Shown: positions 1 through 8,619, numbered from the stretch's first letter. The stretch: DNA of 34,857 nt from Brasilonema bromeliae SPC951 (GCF_012912135.1 NZ_QMEB01000006.1:22242-57098), one strand, 5' to 3'. A program made the numbers and translations. The notes: generated from the letters alone by a model not told the origin.

Positions 1-615
1 GTTCACCCAAGGGAAGGGGTAAAGTTTTTGAAAGAAAAAGACAAACGCTGGAATGAGAAATTTTTCCCAAAAACTTTCACACCTCAGCAGCACCATGAGA
101 GAAACAAGTTCTAAATTCTCTTGTTGCGCCTTTGCTACCAAGGAGCGGAGATTGTCAGCATCATGTTCAATATCAGCATCTGTCAAAATAACATACTCTG
201 GTGAATGTGTCAAGGTTTCTACATACTCAATACCTTGGTGTAACGCCCATAATTTGCCCGTCCAGTCAGGAGGTAAAGGTTGTCCAGAAAGGACGTGTAA
301 TTGCTGAGTTTTGTTTAATTCTTGGGCAACACCAGAGGCAATATTTGCTGTTCCATCAGTACTGTTATCGTCTACCAAAACGACGGTGAAATGACCAGGA
401 TAGTCTTGGGTGAGTAGCGATCGCAAAGTCACAGGAAGTAATTCAGCTTCATTTCTGGCAGGAACTACCGCACAAATGGCAGGGAACTTTTGTAAATCTG
501 TTTCCTGTCTTATTAATCGTTGGTCACAGCGCCAAAATTGACCCCAAAACCCCAGTAATATCACCCAAATTGTCAAGGATAGAACAGAAAGCCATAGTCC
601 AATTTCACCGCTCAT
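1..615 (-). CDS. hpnB: Hopene-associated glycosyltransferase HpnB-like, partial (3' end outside window)
   Basis: The frame is open from an ATG at 615 to the left edge, so only the first 205 residues are visible; the family is usually close to 400. A membrane segment lies at about residues 5-27. The GT2 fold follows: VPARNEAE near 51, VDDNSTDGT at 81-89, GKLWAL at 120-125 and the nucleotide-sugar/metal motif TDADI at 145-149. These fit the HpnB branch of GT2 enzymes, which are linked to hopanoid genes but whose substrate is not firmly known to me. The gene is divergent from the squalene-hopene cyclase gene across 114 bp, which supports a hopanoid role. The HpnB name rests on motif recognition and on this neighbour. 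A HIP1 site lies inside at 417-424. Confidence 0.8.
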   Translation of the reverse strand, partial: MSGEIGLWLSVLSLTIWVILLGFWGQFWRCDQRLIRQETDLQKFPAICAVVPARNEAELLPVTLRSLLTQDYPGHFTVVLVDDNSTDGTANIASGVAQELNKTQQLHVLSGQPLPPDWTGKLWALHQGIEYVETLTHSPEYVILTDADIEHDADNLRSLVAKAQQENLELVSLMVLLRCESFWEKFLIPAFVFFFQKLYPFPWVN

Positions 616-729
616 TGTGTTTTCTTTTTTTCATATAGAAAACACATTACAATGTCACGATTAGACAGGCAAAGAATTTTCTTGTTACAGCTTATAAGAA
701 GCAGATGTGGTTGAGGAGTAACGGAAACG
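616..729. promoter_or_regulatory. Divergent intergenic region between hpnB-like gene and shc
   Basis: This 114-bp gap separates two divergent genes and so must hold both start regions. The shc side has a strong GAGGAG ribosome-binding site at 713-718, 11 bases before the ATG. I could not assign -35/-10 boxes convincingly. Confidence 0.5.
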
Positions 730-2646
730 ATGCAAATTCAAGATAAACAGACAGTTTCCCGTGTCAAGGATGCAATCGCCAAAAATCAGAACTATCTTCT
801 TTCCATTCAATATCCTGATGGATACTGGTGGGCGGAGTTAGAATCCAATGTCACCATAACAGCGGAGGTTGTCCTCCTTCATAAAATTTGGGGAACAGAC
901 CGAGAAAGACCATTACACAAAGTTGAAGCATACTTACGTTCTCAACAACGGGATCACGGTGGATGGGAACTTTTCTACGGTGATGGAGGAGAACTGAGCA
1001 CTTCGGTTGAAGCATACATGGCGCTGAAGTTGCTTGGTGTACCAGAAACAGACCCCGCAATGGTGAAGGCGCGGAAGTTTATTTTAGAACGCGGCGGTAT
1101 CAGCAAAACTCGCATTTTTACCAAGTTACACCTAGCCCTGATTGGATGCTACAGCTGGCAAGGCATTCCTTCTTTGCCACCTTGGGTGATGTTGTTGCCC
1201 GATAATTTTGTGTTTAACATCTACGAAATGTCGAGCTGGGCAAGGTCAAGCACTGTCCCTCTACTGATTGTCATTGACCGCAAACCTGTTTTTGTGACTG
1301 ATCCAGGAATCACCTTGGATGAATTGTATGCTGAAGGTGTCGAGCAAGCCAGGTATGAGTTGCCCAGCAATGGTGATTGGACAGATTTATTTATTACTCT
1401 CGATAATGCCTTTAAGTTAGCAGAAACCCTGAATCTGGTTCCTTTCCGAGAAGAAGGTATTCAAGCTGCAGAGCGCTGGATTTTAGAACGGCAAGAAGCA
1501 ACGGGCGATTGGGGTGGTATCATTCCTGCGATGCTGAATTCACTGCTAGCTTTGCGCGCTTTGGATTATGACGCAGCAGACCCCATTGTAGAACGAGGAC
1601 TACGAGCAGTTGACAACTTTGCCATAGAAACTGCTGATACCTACACAGTGCAGCCTTGTATTTCCCCTGTATGGGATACTGCTTGGGTAATGCGAGCTTT
1701 GATAGAGTCAGGTTTGGCATCAGATCATCCGGCTGTGGTTCGGGCTGGAGAATGGTTGTTGAGCAAGCAGATTCTGGACTACGGTGATTGGGCGATTAAA
1801 AATAAAAAAGGAAAACCGGGGGCTTGGGCGTTTGAGTTTGACAACCGCTTTTATCCGGATGTAGATGATACTGCAGTTGTTGTCATGGCTCTTAATGAGG
1901 TGAAACTGCCGAATGAAAAACTTAAAGCTGCTGCGATCGCCCGTGCCGTAAACTGGATTGCATCTATGCAGTGTCAGCCAGGAGGCTGGGCAGCATTTGA
2001 TATGGACAATAATCAGGAGTGGCTCAATATGATCCCCTATGGTGATCTCAAAGCCATGATTGATCCAAACACAGCTGATGTCACCGCTAGGGTTTTAGAA
2101 ATGTTGGGCTGTGGTAATTTGTCAATAGATACACGTAACCTAGAACGAGCAATAAGCTATCTCATCCGCGAGCAAGAAACTGAGGGTTGCTGGTTTGGTC
2201 GCTGGGGAGTAAATTACATTTATGGAACCAGTGGAGTACTTTCGGCTTTGTCGTTAATTGCGCCAGAAAAGACGCAAGTCAGTATAGAACGGGGTGCTGC
2301 TTGGTTAGTCGGGTGTCAAAACTCAGATGGTGGCTGGGGCGAAACTTGTCGCAGCTACAATGATCCAGCCCTCAAAGGACAAGGACCCAGTACTGCTTCT
2401 CAAACAGCTTGGGCAATACTAGGCTTAATAGCAGCAGGTCAAGCAACTAGCAAGTTTGCGAAACTTGCTATTGAGAAGGGAATTAACTACCTGTTAGAAA
2501 CTCAGCAGTCTGATGGGACTTGGTACGAGGCAGATTTCACAGGGACTGGCTTTCCCTGTCATTTTTATCTGAAGTATCACCTCTATCAACAATATTTTCC
2601 TCTATTAGCTCTGGGTCGCTATCAAACAATATCAGAGTTATGGTGA
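730..2646 (+). CDS. shc: Squalene-hopene cyclase
   Basis: This 638-residue protein is full length for class II triterpene cyclases. It cyclises squalene to hopene or hopanol in the membrane, the committing step of hopanoid synthesis. The catalytic DXDD motif is present as DVDDTA, with DVDD at residues 377-380. Several QW-type repeats can be seen (for example QQRDHGGWEL, QCQPGGWAAF, QNSDGGWGE, QQSDGTWYE), which is the hallmark of the alpha/alpha-barrel fold. The start is an ATG preceded by GAGGAG. A HIP1 site lies at 1933-1940. The frame is intact and ends in the family-typical region (GTGFPCHFYLKYHLY). The divergent hpnB-like gene agrees with a hopanoid locus. I am very sure of the family. 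Confidence 0.97.
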   Translation: MQIQDKQTVSRVKDAIAKNQNYLLSIQYPDGYWWAELESNVTITAEVVLLHKIWGTDRERPLHKVEAYLRSQQRDHGGWELFYGDGGELSTSVEAYMALKLLGVPETDPAMVKARKFILERGGISKTRIFTKLHLALIGCYSWQGIPSLPPWVMLLPDNFVFNIYEMSSWARSSTVPLLIVIDRKPVFVTDPGITLDELYAEGVEQARYELPSNGDWTDLFITLDNAFKLAETLNLVPFREEGIQAAERWILERQEATGDWGGIIPAMLNSLLALRALDYDAADPIVERGLRAVDNFAIETADTYTVQPCISPVWDTAWVMRALIESGLASDHPAVVRAGEWLLSKQILDYGDWAIKNKKGKPGAWAFEFDNRFYPDVDDTAVVVMALNEVKLPNEKLKAAAIARAVNWIASMQCQPGGWAAFDMDNNQEWLNMIPYGDLKAMIDPNTADVTARVLEMLGCGNLSIDTRNLERAISYLIREQETEGCWFGRWGVNYIYGTSGVLSALSLIAPEKTQVSIERGAAWLVGCQNSDGGWGETCRSYNDPALKGQGPSTASQTAWAILGLIAAGQATSKFAKLAIEKGINYLLETQQSDGTWYEADFTGTGFPCHFYLKYHLYQQYFPLLALGRYQTISELW

Positions 2647-3011
2647 GAGGCTGGGTCACGAAACATCAAAGTTAAGTACCGTAAAACTTCGCTTAATTCA
2701 TAAACAAATATAGTCAGATAAGCTGCTTAATAAGCATAAAGCTATCTGACTATTGCACAACAAATTGGGAATCATATTACCTTCAAGCAGCAATCTGAAT
2801 AACAATGCTGACTTAACAGCTTACAATCTCAGGGCGAGTCAACCTTTGAGTCGTTATGCTTTGAAGTGGGTGCACCACAATTGCTCTGTCCTAAAGTGTC
2901 AATTCATCTTAGAGGAGAAAAGCAGCGAAACAGTCAAGTCTGTCTGGAGTTGGATCACAAATAACAGCCGTCTGCTCATACTGAAAATACGGCATATCAA
3001 ACAGTTAAAGC
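2647..3011. other. Gap between shc and small hypothetical gene
   Basis: Apart from the hairpin at 2710-2753 I see no supported feature. A TTG-started frame at 2753-3046 has no ribosome-binding site, begins within that hairpin and overlaps the next gene, so I do not call it. Confidence 0.5.
2710..2753 (+). terminator. Hairpin downstream of shc
   Basis: Near-perfect inverted arms lie at 2710-2724 and 2740-2753, with a single bulged base. The loop contains a second small palindrome (gctta-a-taagc). It starts 64 bases after the shc stop, so it could end or stabilise the shc transcript. No long T-run follows, so it is not a classical intrinsic terminator. Confidence 0.5.
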
Positions 3012-3281
3012 ATGAAAAACTCTCCACAGGATTTAGTTGCAGTTGAAGACCTTCTTATTGCCGTCCAAATTACAGACACTGATGACATTGTTATAGTTCA
3101 AGGTGAAGCGATAGTTGACTTAGCCGAATTCAATCTCACACCTCAAGAAGTTGATAAATTTGAAAAAATACTGAAGACAATAAATGGTAGGCTGGCGGAA
3201 TCATTTCAAAAACAGTTTCCTGCTACCTCGGTTATCTCTGAAATTCGGAAAAAATCACAGTGCGCAGACGCATCTACCTAA
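3012..3281 (+). CDS. Hypothetical protein, 89 residues
   Basis: I do not recognise the family. The protein is acidic in its N-terminal half (EDLLIAVQITDTDDIVIV) and looks alternately beta-stranded up to about residue 40. An amphipathic, probably helical region follows (EVDKFEKILKTINGRLAESF). It has no signal peptide, membrane segment or cysteine motif; the only cysteine lies near the C-terminus. The start is an ATG without a clear Shine-Dalgarno site. Its only close partner is the convergent response-regulator gene, and a hairpin at 3366-3394 lies between them. Composition and continuity suggest a real gene, but function cannot be inferred. Confidence 0.5.
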   Translation: MKNSPQDLVAVEDLLIAVQITDTDDIVIVQGEAIVDLAEFNLTPQEVDKFEKILKTINGRLAESFQKQFPATSVISEIRKKSQCADAST

Positions 3282-3354
3282 AGATTGAATCCACTTGGTA
3301 GAAGCAAGAAGATAACAAAAGTGAGTATTTTTTATCTTAATTAACCGATAACTC

Positions 3355-3394
3355 ACTAAAAACTAAGCTTCTAGCTAGTCTGTCGCTAGAAGCT
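3355..3394 (-). terminator. Intrinsic terminator of the response-regulator gene
   Basis: Perfect 10-bp arms lie at 3366-3375 and 3385-3394 with a 9-base loop. On the minus strand the stem is followed by TAGTTTTTAG, giving a T-run. It sits just past the minus-strand stop at 3410. On the plus strand the stem is followed by gttattt, so it may also stop the convergent gene. Confidence 0.75.
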
Positions 3395-3409
3395 GTTATT
3401 TATGAGTCA

Positions 3410-3853
3410 TTACAATGAATGATAGGAAGTAATAAGTTTTGCTATCTCTATGACCAAATCATCCGGCTCAATGGGCTTTGCCAAGTATGCTTGGAACCCA
3501 GATATCAAAGCAAGGTCACGCCCCTCTTGTGTATCCATAGCCGTTACAGCAATAGCAGGAATTCCTCCCAAAGGAGGACTAAGAGTTCTGACTTTACGCA
3601 TTAACGAATAGCCGTCAACTTCTGGCATAGCAATATCAGAAATCAAAAGATTTGGTTCAAATTGTCCGATGACCTCTAAAGCATCTAAGGCTGATGCTGC
3701 AGTCATCACTTGCACGCCATAGCTTTCAAGAATAAAGGTGATTAAGATACAGGTATCAGCGTCGTCATCTACTACAAGTATCCGTAACCCCCCTAAAGAC
3801 TGAAAATCTTCTATATCATCGTTAGGATGACGATTCTCAGAGTCATTCGACAC
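3410..3853 (-). CDS. Single-domain response regulator (receiver only)
   Basis: The protein is a CheY-like receiver domain with no output domain. Numbered from an upstream TTG at 3883, the acidic pair is D39-D41, the phospho-acceptor is D83 (LLISDIAMPEVDGY), the switch threonine is T114 and the conserved lysine is K136 (LAKPI). I place the start at the GTG at 3853 because a strong AGGAGG lies ten bases before it. The longer TTG version would put that AGGAGG inside the coding region. This gives 147 residues. It would receive phosphate from a histidine kinase and signal by protein contact. No kinase lies nearby, so the partner is unknown. A T-tailed hairpin follows the stop. Confidence 0.88.
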   Translation of the reverse strand: MSNDSENRHPNDDIEDFQSLGGLRILVVDDDADTCILITFILESYGVQVMTAASALDALEVIGQFEPNLLISDIAMPEVDGYSLMRKVRTLSPPLGGIPAIAVTAMDTQEGRDLALISGFQAYLAKPIEPDDLVIEIAKLITSYHSL

Positions 3854-4529
3854 GATAAAAGTGCCTCCTAGTTGCTTACTCAATGAGGGGGGAAGTCCTG
3901 CTGGGAGCTAGGTGGGAACTAGCTACCTAGTGGGCGTTTGAATTATCAGTCATGAAATCAACTTTCAATCATCGTTAGTCTTATTCCCTATGAGATACCT
4001 ATATATGCCGTCTTCACACAACCCCTAAAAAATTTGATAATTTTAGCAGTTGATATTAAGGTAGCTGGAAACGCCTAATTCAAGCCACCAGCCCCCAAAC
4101 TTTCGGTTACTCACAGATAGCCTTAATTCTAATAGAACTGTGCAGCTAAATACCGTGAGCAAAGCATTTCTAGGCGTGCTTTCACCAGTCAGCCTTCCAC
4201 TATTTCTTACTACTCTATCTGTGCATTATGACGAGAGGGTATGAGTAGGAAACGACTATAAATGTACGGATAGCCTGACTTTGCTAAAACGGAACTTAAT
4301 GATTAGCTAAAAGACATCCAGTAAGACTTGCCAACTAAAATATGACTGATACGATTTCACCAAAATCCTAATAGAATTTACTTGCCTTGCCTCAAGAGCC
4401 TCCCCCAATTCATGCAGATCCGACTACCTTACCCCAAGTTATGTTGATTTATAAATTTACAAGACAAAAACCAAGCGCGAATGGGAAAAGCGTGCGAATA
4501 TAAAGAAAACCTTAAGACGTTAATGATCC
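3854..4529. other. Long gap with no gene seen
   Basis: About 680 bases lie between the divergently oriented response regulator and the small ORF at 4530. It must contain both start regions. A small imperfect hairpin (ctaggt/acctag, 3908-3930) lies close to the regulator start. I found no other coding frame and no known RNA in it. Confidence 0.4.
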
Positions 4530-4766
4530 ATGATCACCCCAAAAATGATGCAACTCCTCTGGGCTGTCATCGAATCTACCCACGTTAGCACCCTTCTGGG
4601 GTTTGACGATGCTGCCTTAGTACAATTGCTCCTCAAGCAGTTTAAAACCCAGCAGGTGCTTGATGCTCAGGCAACAAGCCGCCTCAATACTTACATCAAA
4701 TCTAAACTGCCCCTCATTCGCGACACAGCCGCAGGCAGACTATCCACCGGGCAAGGCAGTTATTAG
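4530..4766 (+). CDS. Small conserved-looking protein, 78 residues, unknown function
   Basis: The protein is soluble and predicted largely helical: MMQLLWAVIES, DDAALVQLLLKQF and QATSRLNTYIKSKLPLIRDTA form successive amphipathic helices. It has no signal peptide and no catalytic motif. It resembles small uncharacterised cyanobacterial proteins as I remember them, but I cannot name a family. The start is the ATG at 4530; a second ATG at 4523 is in another frame. It precedes the small membrane protein at 4832 on the same strand by 65 bases, so the two may be co-transcribed. Confidence 0.6.
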   Translation: MITPKMMQLLWAVIESTHVSTLLGFDDAALVQLLLKQFKTQQVLDAQATSRLNTYIKSKLPLIRDTAAGRLSTGQGSY

Positions 4767-4831
4767 CACACAAGAGCGAACACACAAAGAGCGTGCAAAA
4801 CATTTCCTTGGATTGAAATCAGCACAATGTT

Positions 4832-5098
4832 ATGAATCACTGGCTAGGTATTGCCCTGGTAGCTTATCTCATGGGAGCCGCACTTGAGGGGGTAAGTACA
4901 GCCAGTCAGCTATCTCAAAAGGTGCCGGAGCTAGCTAAAGGCACACAAGACAACCCTGACGAATCTGACGCTCCACCAACAGGGCGTTGGCAAATTTTCG
5001 CAGCCATTGCATCGGTAAGTATTTGTGGAGCTTGCGTTTGGCCCTGCCGCCTGCTCCACCGTTCAATAAAAGGGAAGCAGGATTGCCAAAAGGACTGA
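4832..5098 (+). CDS. Small membrane protein, 88 residues, unknown function
   Basis: The first 20 residues (MNHWLGIALVAYLMGAALEG) form a hydrophobic helix that could be a membrane anchor. A polar, proline- and acid-rich linker follows (about 36-52). A second hydrophobic stretch (WQIFAAIASVSICGACVW, about 53-70) leads into a basic tail. This gives two membrane passes. The start ATG lies in a region without a strong ribosome-binding site. It lies 65 bases downstream of the 78-residue gene and in the same direction. I do not recognise a family. The C-terminal tail after about residue 72 is low in recognisable character and could have drifted. Confidence 0.5.
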   Translation: MNHWLGIALVAYLMGAALEGVSTASQLSQKVPELAKGTQDNPDESDAPPTGRWQIFAAIASVSICGACVWPCRLLHRSIKGKQDCQKD

Positions 5099-5506
5099 AA
5101 GGGCATGTAAAGTTCAATATCTATACATTTACACTCCCACAGCTTGTCACCGTGGAAGTGTCAAAGAGGTTTATATTCAAGGTCTTTATAATGGCTGACC
5201 TCGTTTGAAAGAAGAAGTTTTATCTTTTATTTAGATTCTCATCTAATTAGTCATTAATTGTAATACTTAATATTTTTTTTAGATTTGGGTTCTGAATATT
5301 TTTTTGTTTTTTTCCCATCCAAGATTACCAATAATGCTCCAGATGTTGAGAATTGAGGCTTTTGTGTGGGTAAGAGTGATTTTCCTTATCCCTGTTTCCA
5401 TAGCGTGCATTGGCAGTCAACTCTTATTTTTGTTAATTTTTCTTTATAATCAGTTACAATTTCATTAGATAGCGGTCTAATTAAGATTGCAAGGAAGGCA
5501 ACAGGT
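5099..5506. other. AT-rich gap with imperfect hairpin
   Basis: A hairpin with 10-bp arms and one mismatch lies at 5131-5140 / 5152-5161, downstream of the small membrane-protein gene, where a terminator would be expected. The rest is AT-rich with T-tracts around 5270-5315. A purine-rich AAGGAAGG near 5490-5500 serves the gene at 5507. Confidence 0.4.
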
Positions 5507-5695
5507 ATGCGGATGCAAGGTGTTTCACTGGCAGAGGCAGCAAGGCGCTTGGGCGTGAGTCAAAGCACTTTGTATGTGGCTGTGCAAAAAGGTCAGATCC
5601 CTACTTTTAGAAGAGATGGCAGAACAGTAGTTGCTACTGGAGCATTAACTGAGTATCAAATCAGACAACGCCCAATTTCTGATTATAGACTTTAA
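5507..5695 (+). CDS. Small helix-turn-helix DNA-binding protein, excisionase/MerR-like
   Basis: This 62-residue protein is a single winged-helix/HTH domain. The motif VSLAEAARRLGVSQSTLYVAVQKGQIPTFRRDGR (about 6-39) matches the small excisionase-like HTH_17 class. There, AEAARRLGVS is the first helix and turn, STLYVAVQKG the recognition helix, and IPTFRRDGR the wing. A good Shine-Dalgarno (AAGGAAGG) precedes the ATG. Such proteins act as excision factors, anti-toxin-like partners or small regulators. No integrase, toxin or phage gene lies beside it, so its target is unknown. It stands alone between two non-coding gaps. Confidence 0.8.
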   Translation: MRMQGVSLAEAARRLGVSQSTLYVAVQKGQIPTFRRDGRTVVATGALTEYQIRQRPISDYRL

Positions 5696-6048
5696 ACGTT
5701 TCAAGATTAAATCACGTATTCACGCAGTTCAAGAGTATGAGATAAGCGCTAGTGATATTGCTTGATCGCTCCTGAGCACTTTCTTATTGGTGCCCGCAAC
5801 TTCATATCTGAAGGGTGCGCGATGCCTTATGCCTCAGCGTGTTCTTTATGGTTTCCACGCTACCTGGATTTCGTCTGAACAAATGGCTACTCAAGGGAGT
5901 TAATGCTCAACCCACATTCTATAGTTGACGTTTTGTAGTCATATTTCTGTGAGAAAAACCAAAGTCAGTAGATCAAATCGATCTACTGATTTTTCGTTTA
6001 TCTGCGTCTGTCGTGTATTATTGACCAGTAGCATTGATTCTCCAGCTT
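5696..6048. other. Gap ending in a strong terminator; possible small RNA
   Basis: No credible frame is present. The gap ends in the intrinsic terminator at 5965-5994, 270 bases beyond the nearest upstream stop. A weak promoter-like pair (TTGATC at 5762, N17, TATTGG at 5785) lies upstream of it, so a transcript of about 200 nt is conceivable. Confidence 0.35.
5965..5994 (+). terminator. Strong intrinsic terminator
   Basis: Perfect 10-bp arms (tcagtagatc / gatctactga) at 5965-5974 and 5980-5989 enclose a 5-base loop and are followed directly by a T5 run and cgttt. The upstream side is A-rich (gagaaaaacc), so it may act weakly in both directions. Confidence 0.85.
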
Positions 6049-7383
6049 ATGAGTATCCCATTCAATCAAAAATTTGGACTTACAGTTAGTTTTGCTACCT
6101 TATTATTTATCGGTTTAGCCAACACTCACCTACGTGCTCAGTCAAAAACTCAACAGCTATCTCAACAACATACGGCGACACAAAATTTATCTCATACTCA
6201 ACAGCAAAATTCTGCCCTACTTCAACAGCAGATTCCCTCAGCTTCAAGTCAAGAGAATGCTTTTATTGTTCAGCAAACCTCAGATAACAATCTAGACAAA
6301 CAAAATACTCGTCTTTCTGAGCCAAAGTCAGCACCAACATCAACATATTATCAAGTTATTGACGAGTTACAAAAATATAAATTTAGTGTTCAAGGGAATC
6401 AGGTTTTCACTTCCGGAAAATTGCCGACGACGAAAGTTAATTTCAATCAATCAGACTTACTCACAGTTCTCGTTAATACTAGAAAGTATTATCAAGATTA
6501 CGCTTCAGAAGACCAAAAGGTTTTACGGACAGGAGTACTTGCTACTCAAGGAGTAAGTGTAGAAGACATTCTCAAAACCTTAGACTTCATGATTACTGTT
6601 TTGCAAGAAGATATTGCTAATAATCGAGCGACTCGTTTACAAGATCCTAATTTTATCAACACTAATTTCCGTGTTATTAAGTGGTCTGCCTATAACTCTC
6701 CAAGTTCTACTAGTCAAAAACAATTGCGAATTACAAAATATGCAGTTTTTACTCATCCAGCTTCTCATAAGAAAACATCTAAATATAACATACCAATTTA
6801 TAGCTTAAAAGATAACTCAATAGCTGAAAAATTCTACACTAAATATACAAAGCAGGATGTGTTATCAGGTATTTATGAATCAGGTGGTAAAGAATTTGGA
6901 AAAGTAGAACCCCTCGCTTACTTAACCCGAGAAGGTTTTGAAGAAGCGCTTATGGAGGGAACAATACTTCTTAATTTTACGGATGGATCCAAAGCACTTT
7001 TTAATGTTGATAGAAGTAATGAAATGCCTTATCTTCGAGGAGTTGCAGCCACATCACAAAAGCGCTATTGGTATTTTAGACAAGTGGATGATATCAAGGG
7101 TTATGGATATAAGATAGATGCAAAAATTTCTATCAAACCAGGAGTGACTTTTGCTGGAGATGTCTTAAATATTGGTTTAGGTAGAGTGATTGTTCTTGAG
7201 TATCCTAAAGATGGACGCAAACAACTACAATTAGGAGTCCTTGCAGATACAGGTGGAGCATTTTTACCTAATCTTCATCAACTCGATTTTTTGGCAGGTA
7301 TTTTTCAAGGTAGAAAAGATTTTGGGCAGCATACTAGGCAACTACCTGAATATGCTACAGCGTATATTTTAGTGAAAAAGTGA
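6049..7383 (+). CDS. Secreted MltA/3D-domain-like protein (possible peptidoglycan lytic enzyme)
   Basis: I start at the ATG at 6049 (444 residues); a TTG at 6034 would add five residues. Residues 1-31 form a signal peptide ending LRAQ. Residues 32-100 are a low-complexity, glutamine-rich linker. The C-terminal half recalls MltA lytic transglycosylases: KYNIPIY near 246, LTREGFEEA near 292, a GTILLNF...DGSKALFNV...MPY segment around 304-328, and a 3D-type ending ADTGGAF (399-405) with LDF (412-414). In MltA that aspartate-containing barrel holds the catalytic acid. If so, it would act on peptidoglycan in the periplasm. The N-terminal half is unlike E. coli MltA, so this is a divergent member. 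The gene is AT-rich and carries no HIP1 site. It converges with the SDR gene. Confidence 0.6.
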   Translation: MSIPFNQKFGLTVSFATLLFIGLANTHLRAQSKTQQLSQQHTATQNLSHTQQQNSALLQQQIPSASSQENAFIVQQTSDNNLDKQNTRLSEPKSAPTSTYYQVIDELQKYKFSVQGNQVFTSGKLPTTKVNFNQSDLLTVLVNTRKYYQDYASEDQKVLRTGVLATQGVSVEDILKTLDFMITVLQEDIANNRATRLQDPNFINTNFRVIKWSAYNSPSSTSQKQLRITKYAVFTHPASHKKTSKYNIPIYSLKDNSIAEKFYTKYTKQDVLSGIYESGGKEFGKVEPLAYLTREGFEEALMEGTILLNFTDGSKALFNVDRSNEMPYLRGVAATSQKRYWYFRQVDDIKGYGYKIDAKISIKPGVTFAGDVLNIGLGRVIVLEYPKDGRKQLQLGVLADTGGAFLPNLHQLDFLAGIFQGRKDFGQHTRQLPEYATAYILVKK

Positions 7384-7407
7384 ACAAAGAGTTTTTTCAA
7401 CCACAAT

Positions 7408-8124
7408 CTAATACTCTTGTATAAGTGGATGAAGCATCAGTTCATCAATGACTACATGTGATGGTGCACTGAGCGTATAAATAATGGCATCGGCTACATC
7501 GTGTGCGCTCAGCCATCCTTGATGTGCGGGATCTCCCTGAGGTTGTGTATGGAATGATGTGTCAACCAGACCTGGAAAAATAGTGCTTACCTTAATGCCA
7601 AATCGTCGAACCTCCTTGCGTAAAGCCATCGAGAAGGCATCTTGAGCGAATTTTGTCGCACAGTAAGCAGTTCCTCCGTCACAAACTCGTTTTGATACAT
7701 CGGATGCAACCATGACAATGTGTCCGTGTCCTTGGCGCTTCATATGCGGTACAACCTCACGCGAAAACAAAAAGGTACCTGTAACGTTGGTATCAAAAAG
7801 CTCCTGCCATTCACCAAGAGAGTACTGTTCAACTTCGCCAAATTTTCCTATGCCTGCATTATTCACCAGAATATCGATTGAACCGAAACGTTCAACGCAG
7901 TGTTGAACGGTGGAGACAACAAAAGGTTCTGCTGCAACGTCCCCGGCAAATACTTCACACTGATGTCCCTGGTTTTGTAGGTGCGCTTTGAGTTCACCTA
8001 AGAGTTCACTTGAGCGAGCAACTAACGCAAAGCAAATCGTATTGTGTGTTTCAAGCCTTGACACCAGTGCTCTCCCGATGCCTTTTGTGGCTCCTGTGAT
8101 GAGGATTGTTTTCTCTTTTAGCAT
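7408..8124 (-). CDS. Short-chain dehydrogenase/reductase (SDR)
   Basis: The 238-residue protein is a classical SDR. The NAD(P)-binding motif TGATKGIG lies at 10-17, NNAG at 88-91, and the catalytic tetrad at N113, S141, Y154 and K158 (Y-C-A-T-K). An arginine at 37 (ARSS) after the second strand suggests NADPH preference. The substrate cannot be read from the sequence. It lies convergent to the MltA-like gene and divergent, across about 500 bp, from a desaturase gene, so a lipid-related role is possible but unproven. The ATG start at 8124 gives a normal SDR length. Confidence 0.9.
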   Translation of the reverse strand: MLKEKTILITGATKGIGRALVSRLETHNTICFALVARSSELLGELKAHLQNQGHQCEVFAGDVAAEPFVVSTVQHCVERFGSIDILVNNAGIGKFGEVEQYSLGEWQELFDTNVTGTFLFSREVVPHMKRQGHGHIVMVASDVSKRVCDGGTAYCATKFAQDAFSMALRKEVRRFGIKVSTIFPGLVDTSFHTQPQGDPAHQGWLSAHDVADAIIYTLSAPSHVVIDELMLHPLIQEY

Positions 8125-8619
8125 GAATACATTACTGCTATGGCTTCTGGTCTGGCATTGTTATCCTTCTTTTCTACAACAAACATCTTAATATGCAATA
8201 TTTCTACATTGAACTAAACAATTTAAGCATGAATAAACAGTAATATGGAACTTCAATATTGATTAACGACTGTGCAAGGTGCGGCGCTTGGCGACAACAT
8301 ACCCGGAGAGCGCTATCGTTACTTTGTCCGGCGATGTCCGAGCAAATGTCGCGTAAATGTATCAGTGATTCTACATTTGTTTATATAATTGAATTTTTCT
8401 CGCCGACTTACTTATAGCGACCAAGATGCTCGCACTCAGTTCACACGCATTGAGATGTTCCCACTGAGAAGCTCATATAACTTGGAAAATCTTATAACCA
8501 CACGATTAACTCCAGTATTTCACATCAATATACTGTGAGGTTATTACGCATTAAGTGTGTTAAAAATGTGCGTGACACCATTCATGACGCCCATCTATAA
8601 ATGATGTGGAGTTTTAAGT
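8125..8619. other. Gap between SDR and desaturase genes
   Basis: This 495-bp divergent gap must carry both start regions. I see no coding frame, no strong hairpin and no known RNA. It contains a GC-richer patch at about 8280-8350 without recognisable structure. Confidence 0.35.

Noticed and set aside
53-389. Two plus-strand frames at the left edge
   Set aside because: They lie antisense to the well-supported hpnB-like gene.
2753-3046. 97-residue plus-strand frame after shc
   Set aside because: TTG start in a hairpin, no ribosome-binding site, overlaps the next gene and has no protein-like composition.
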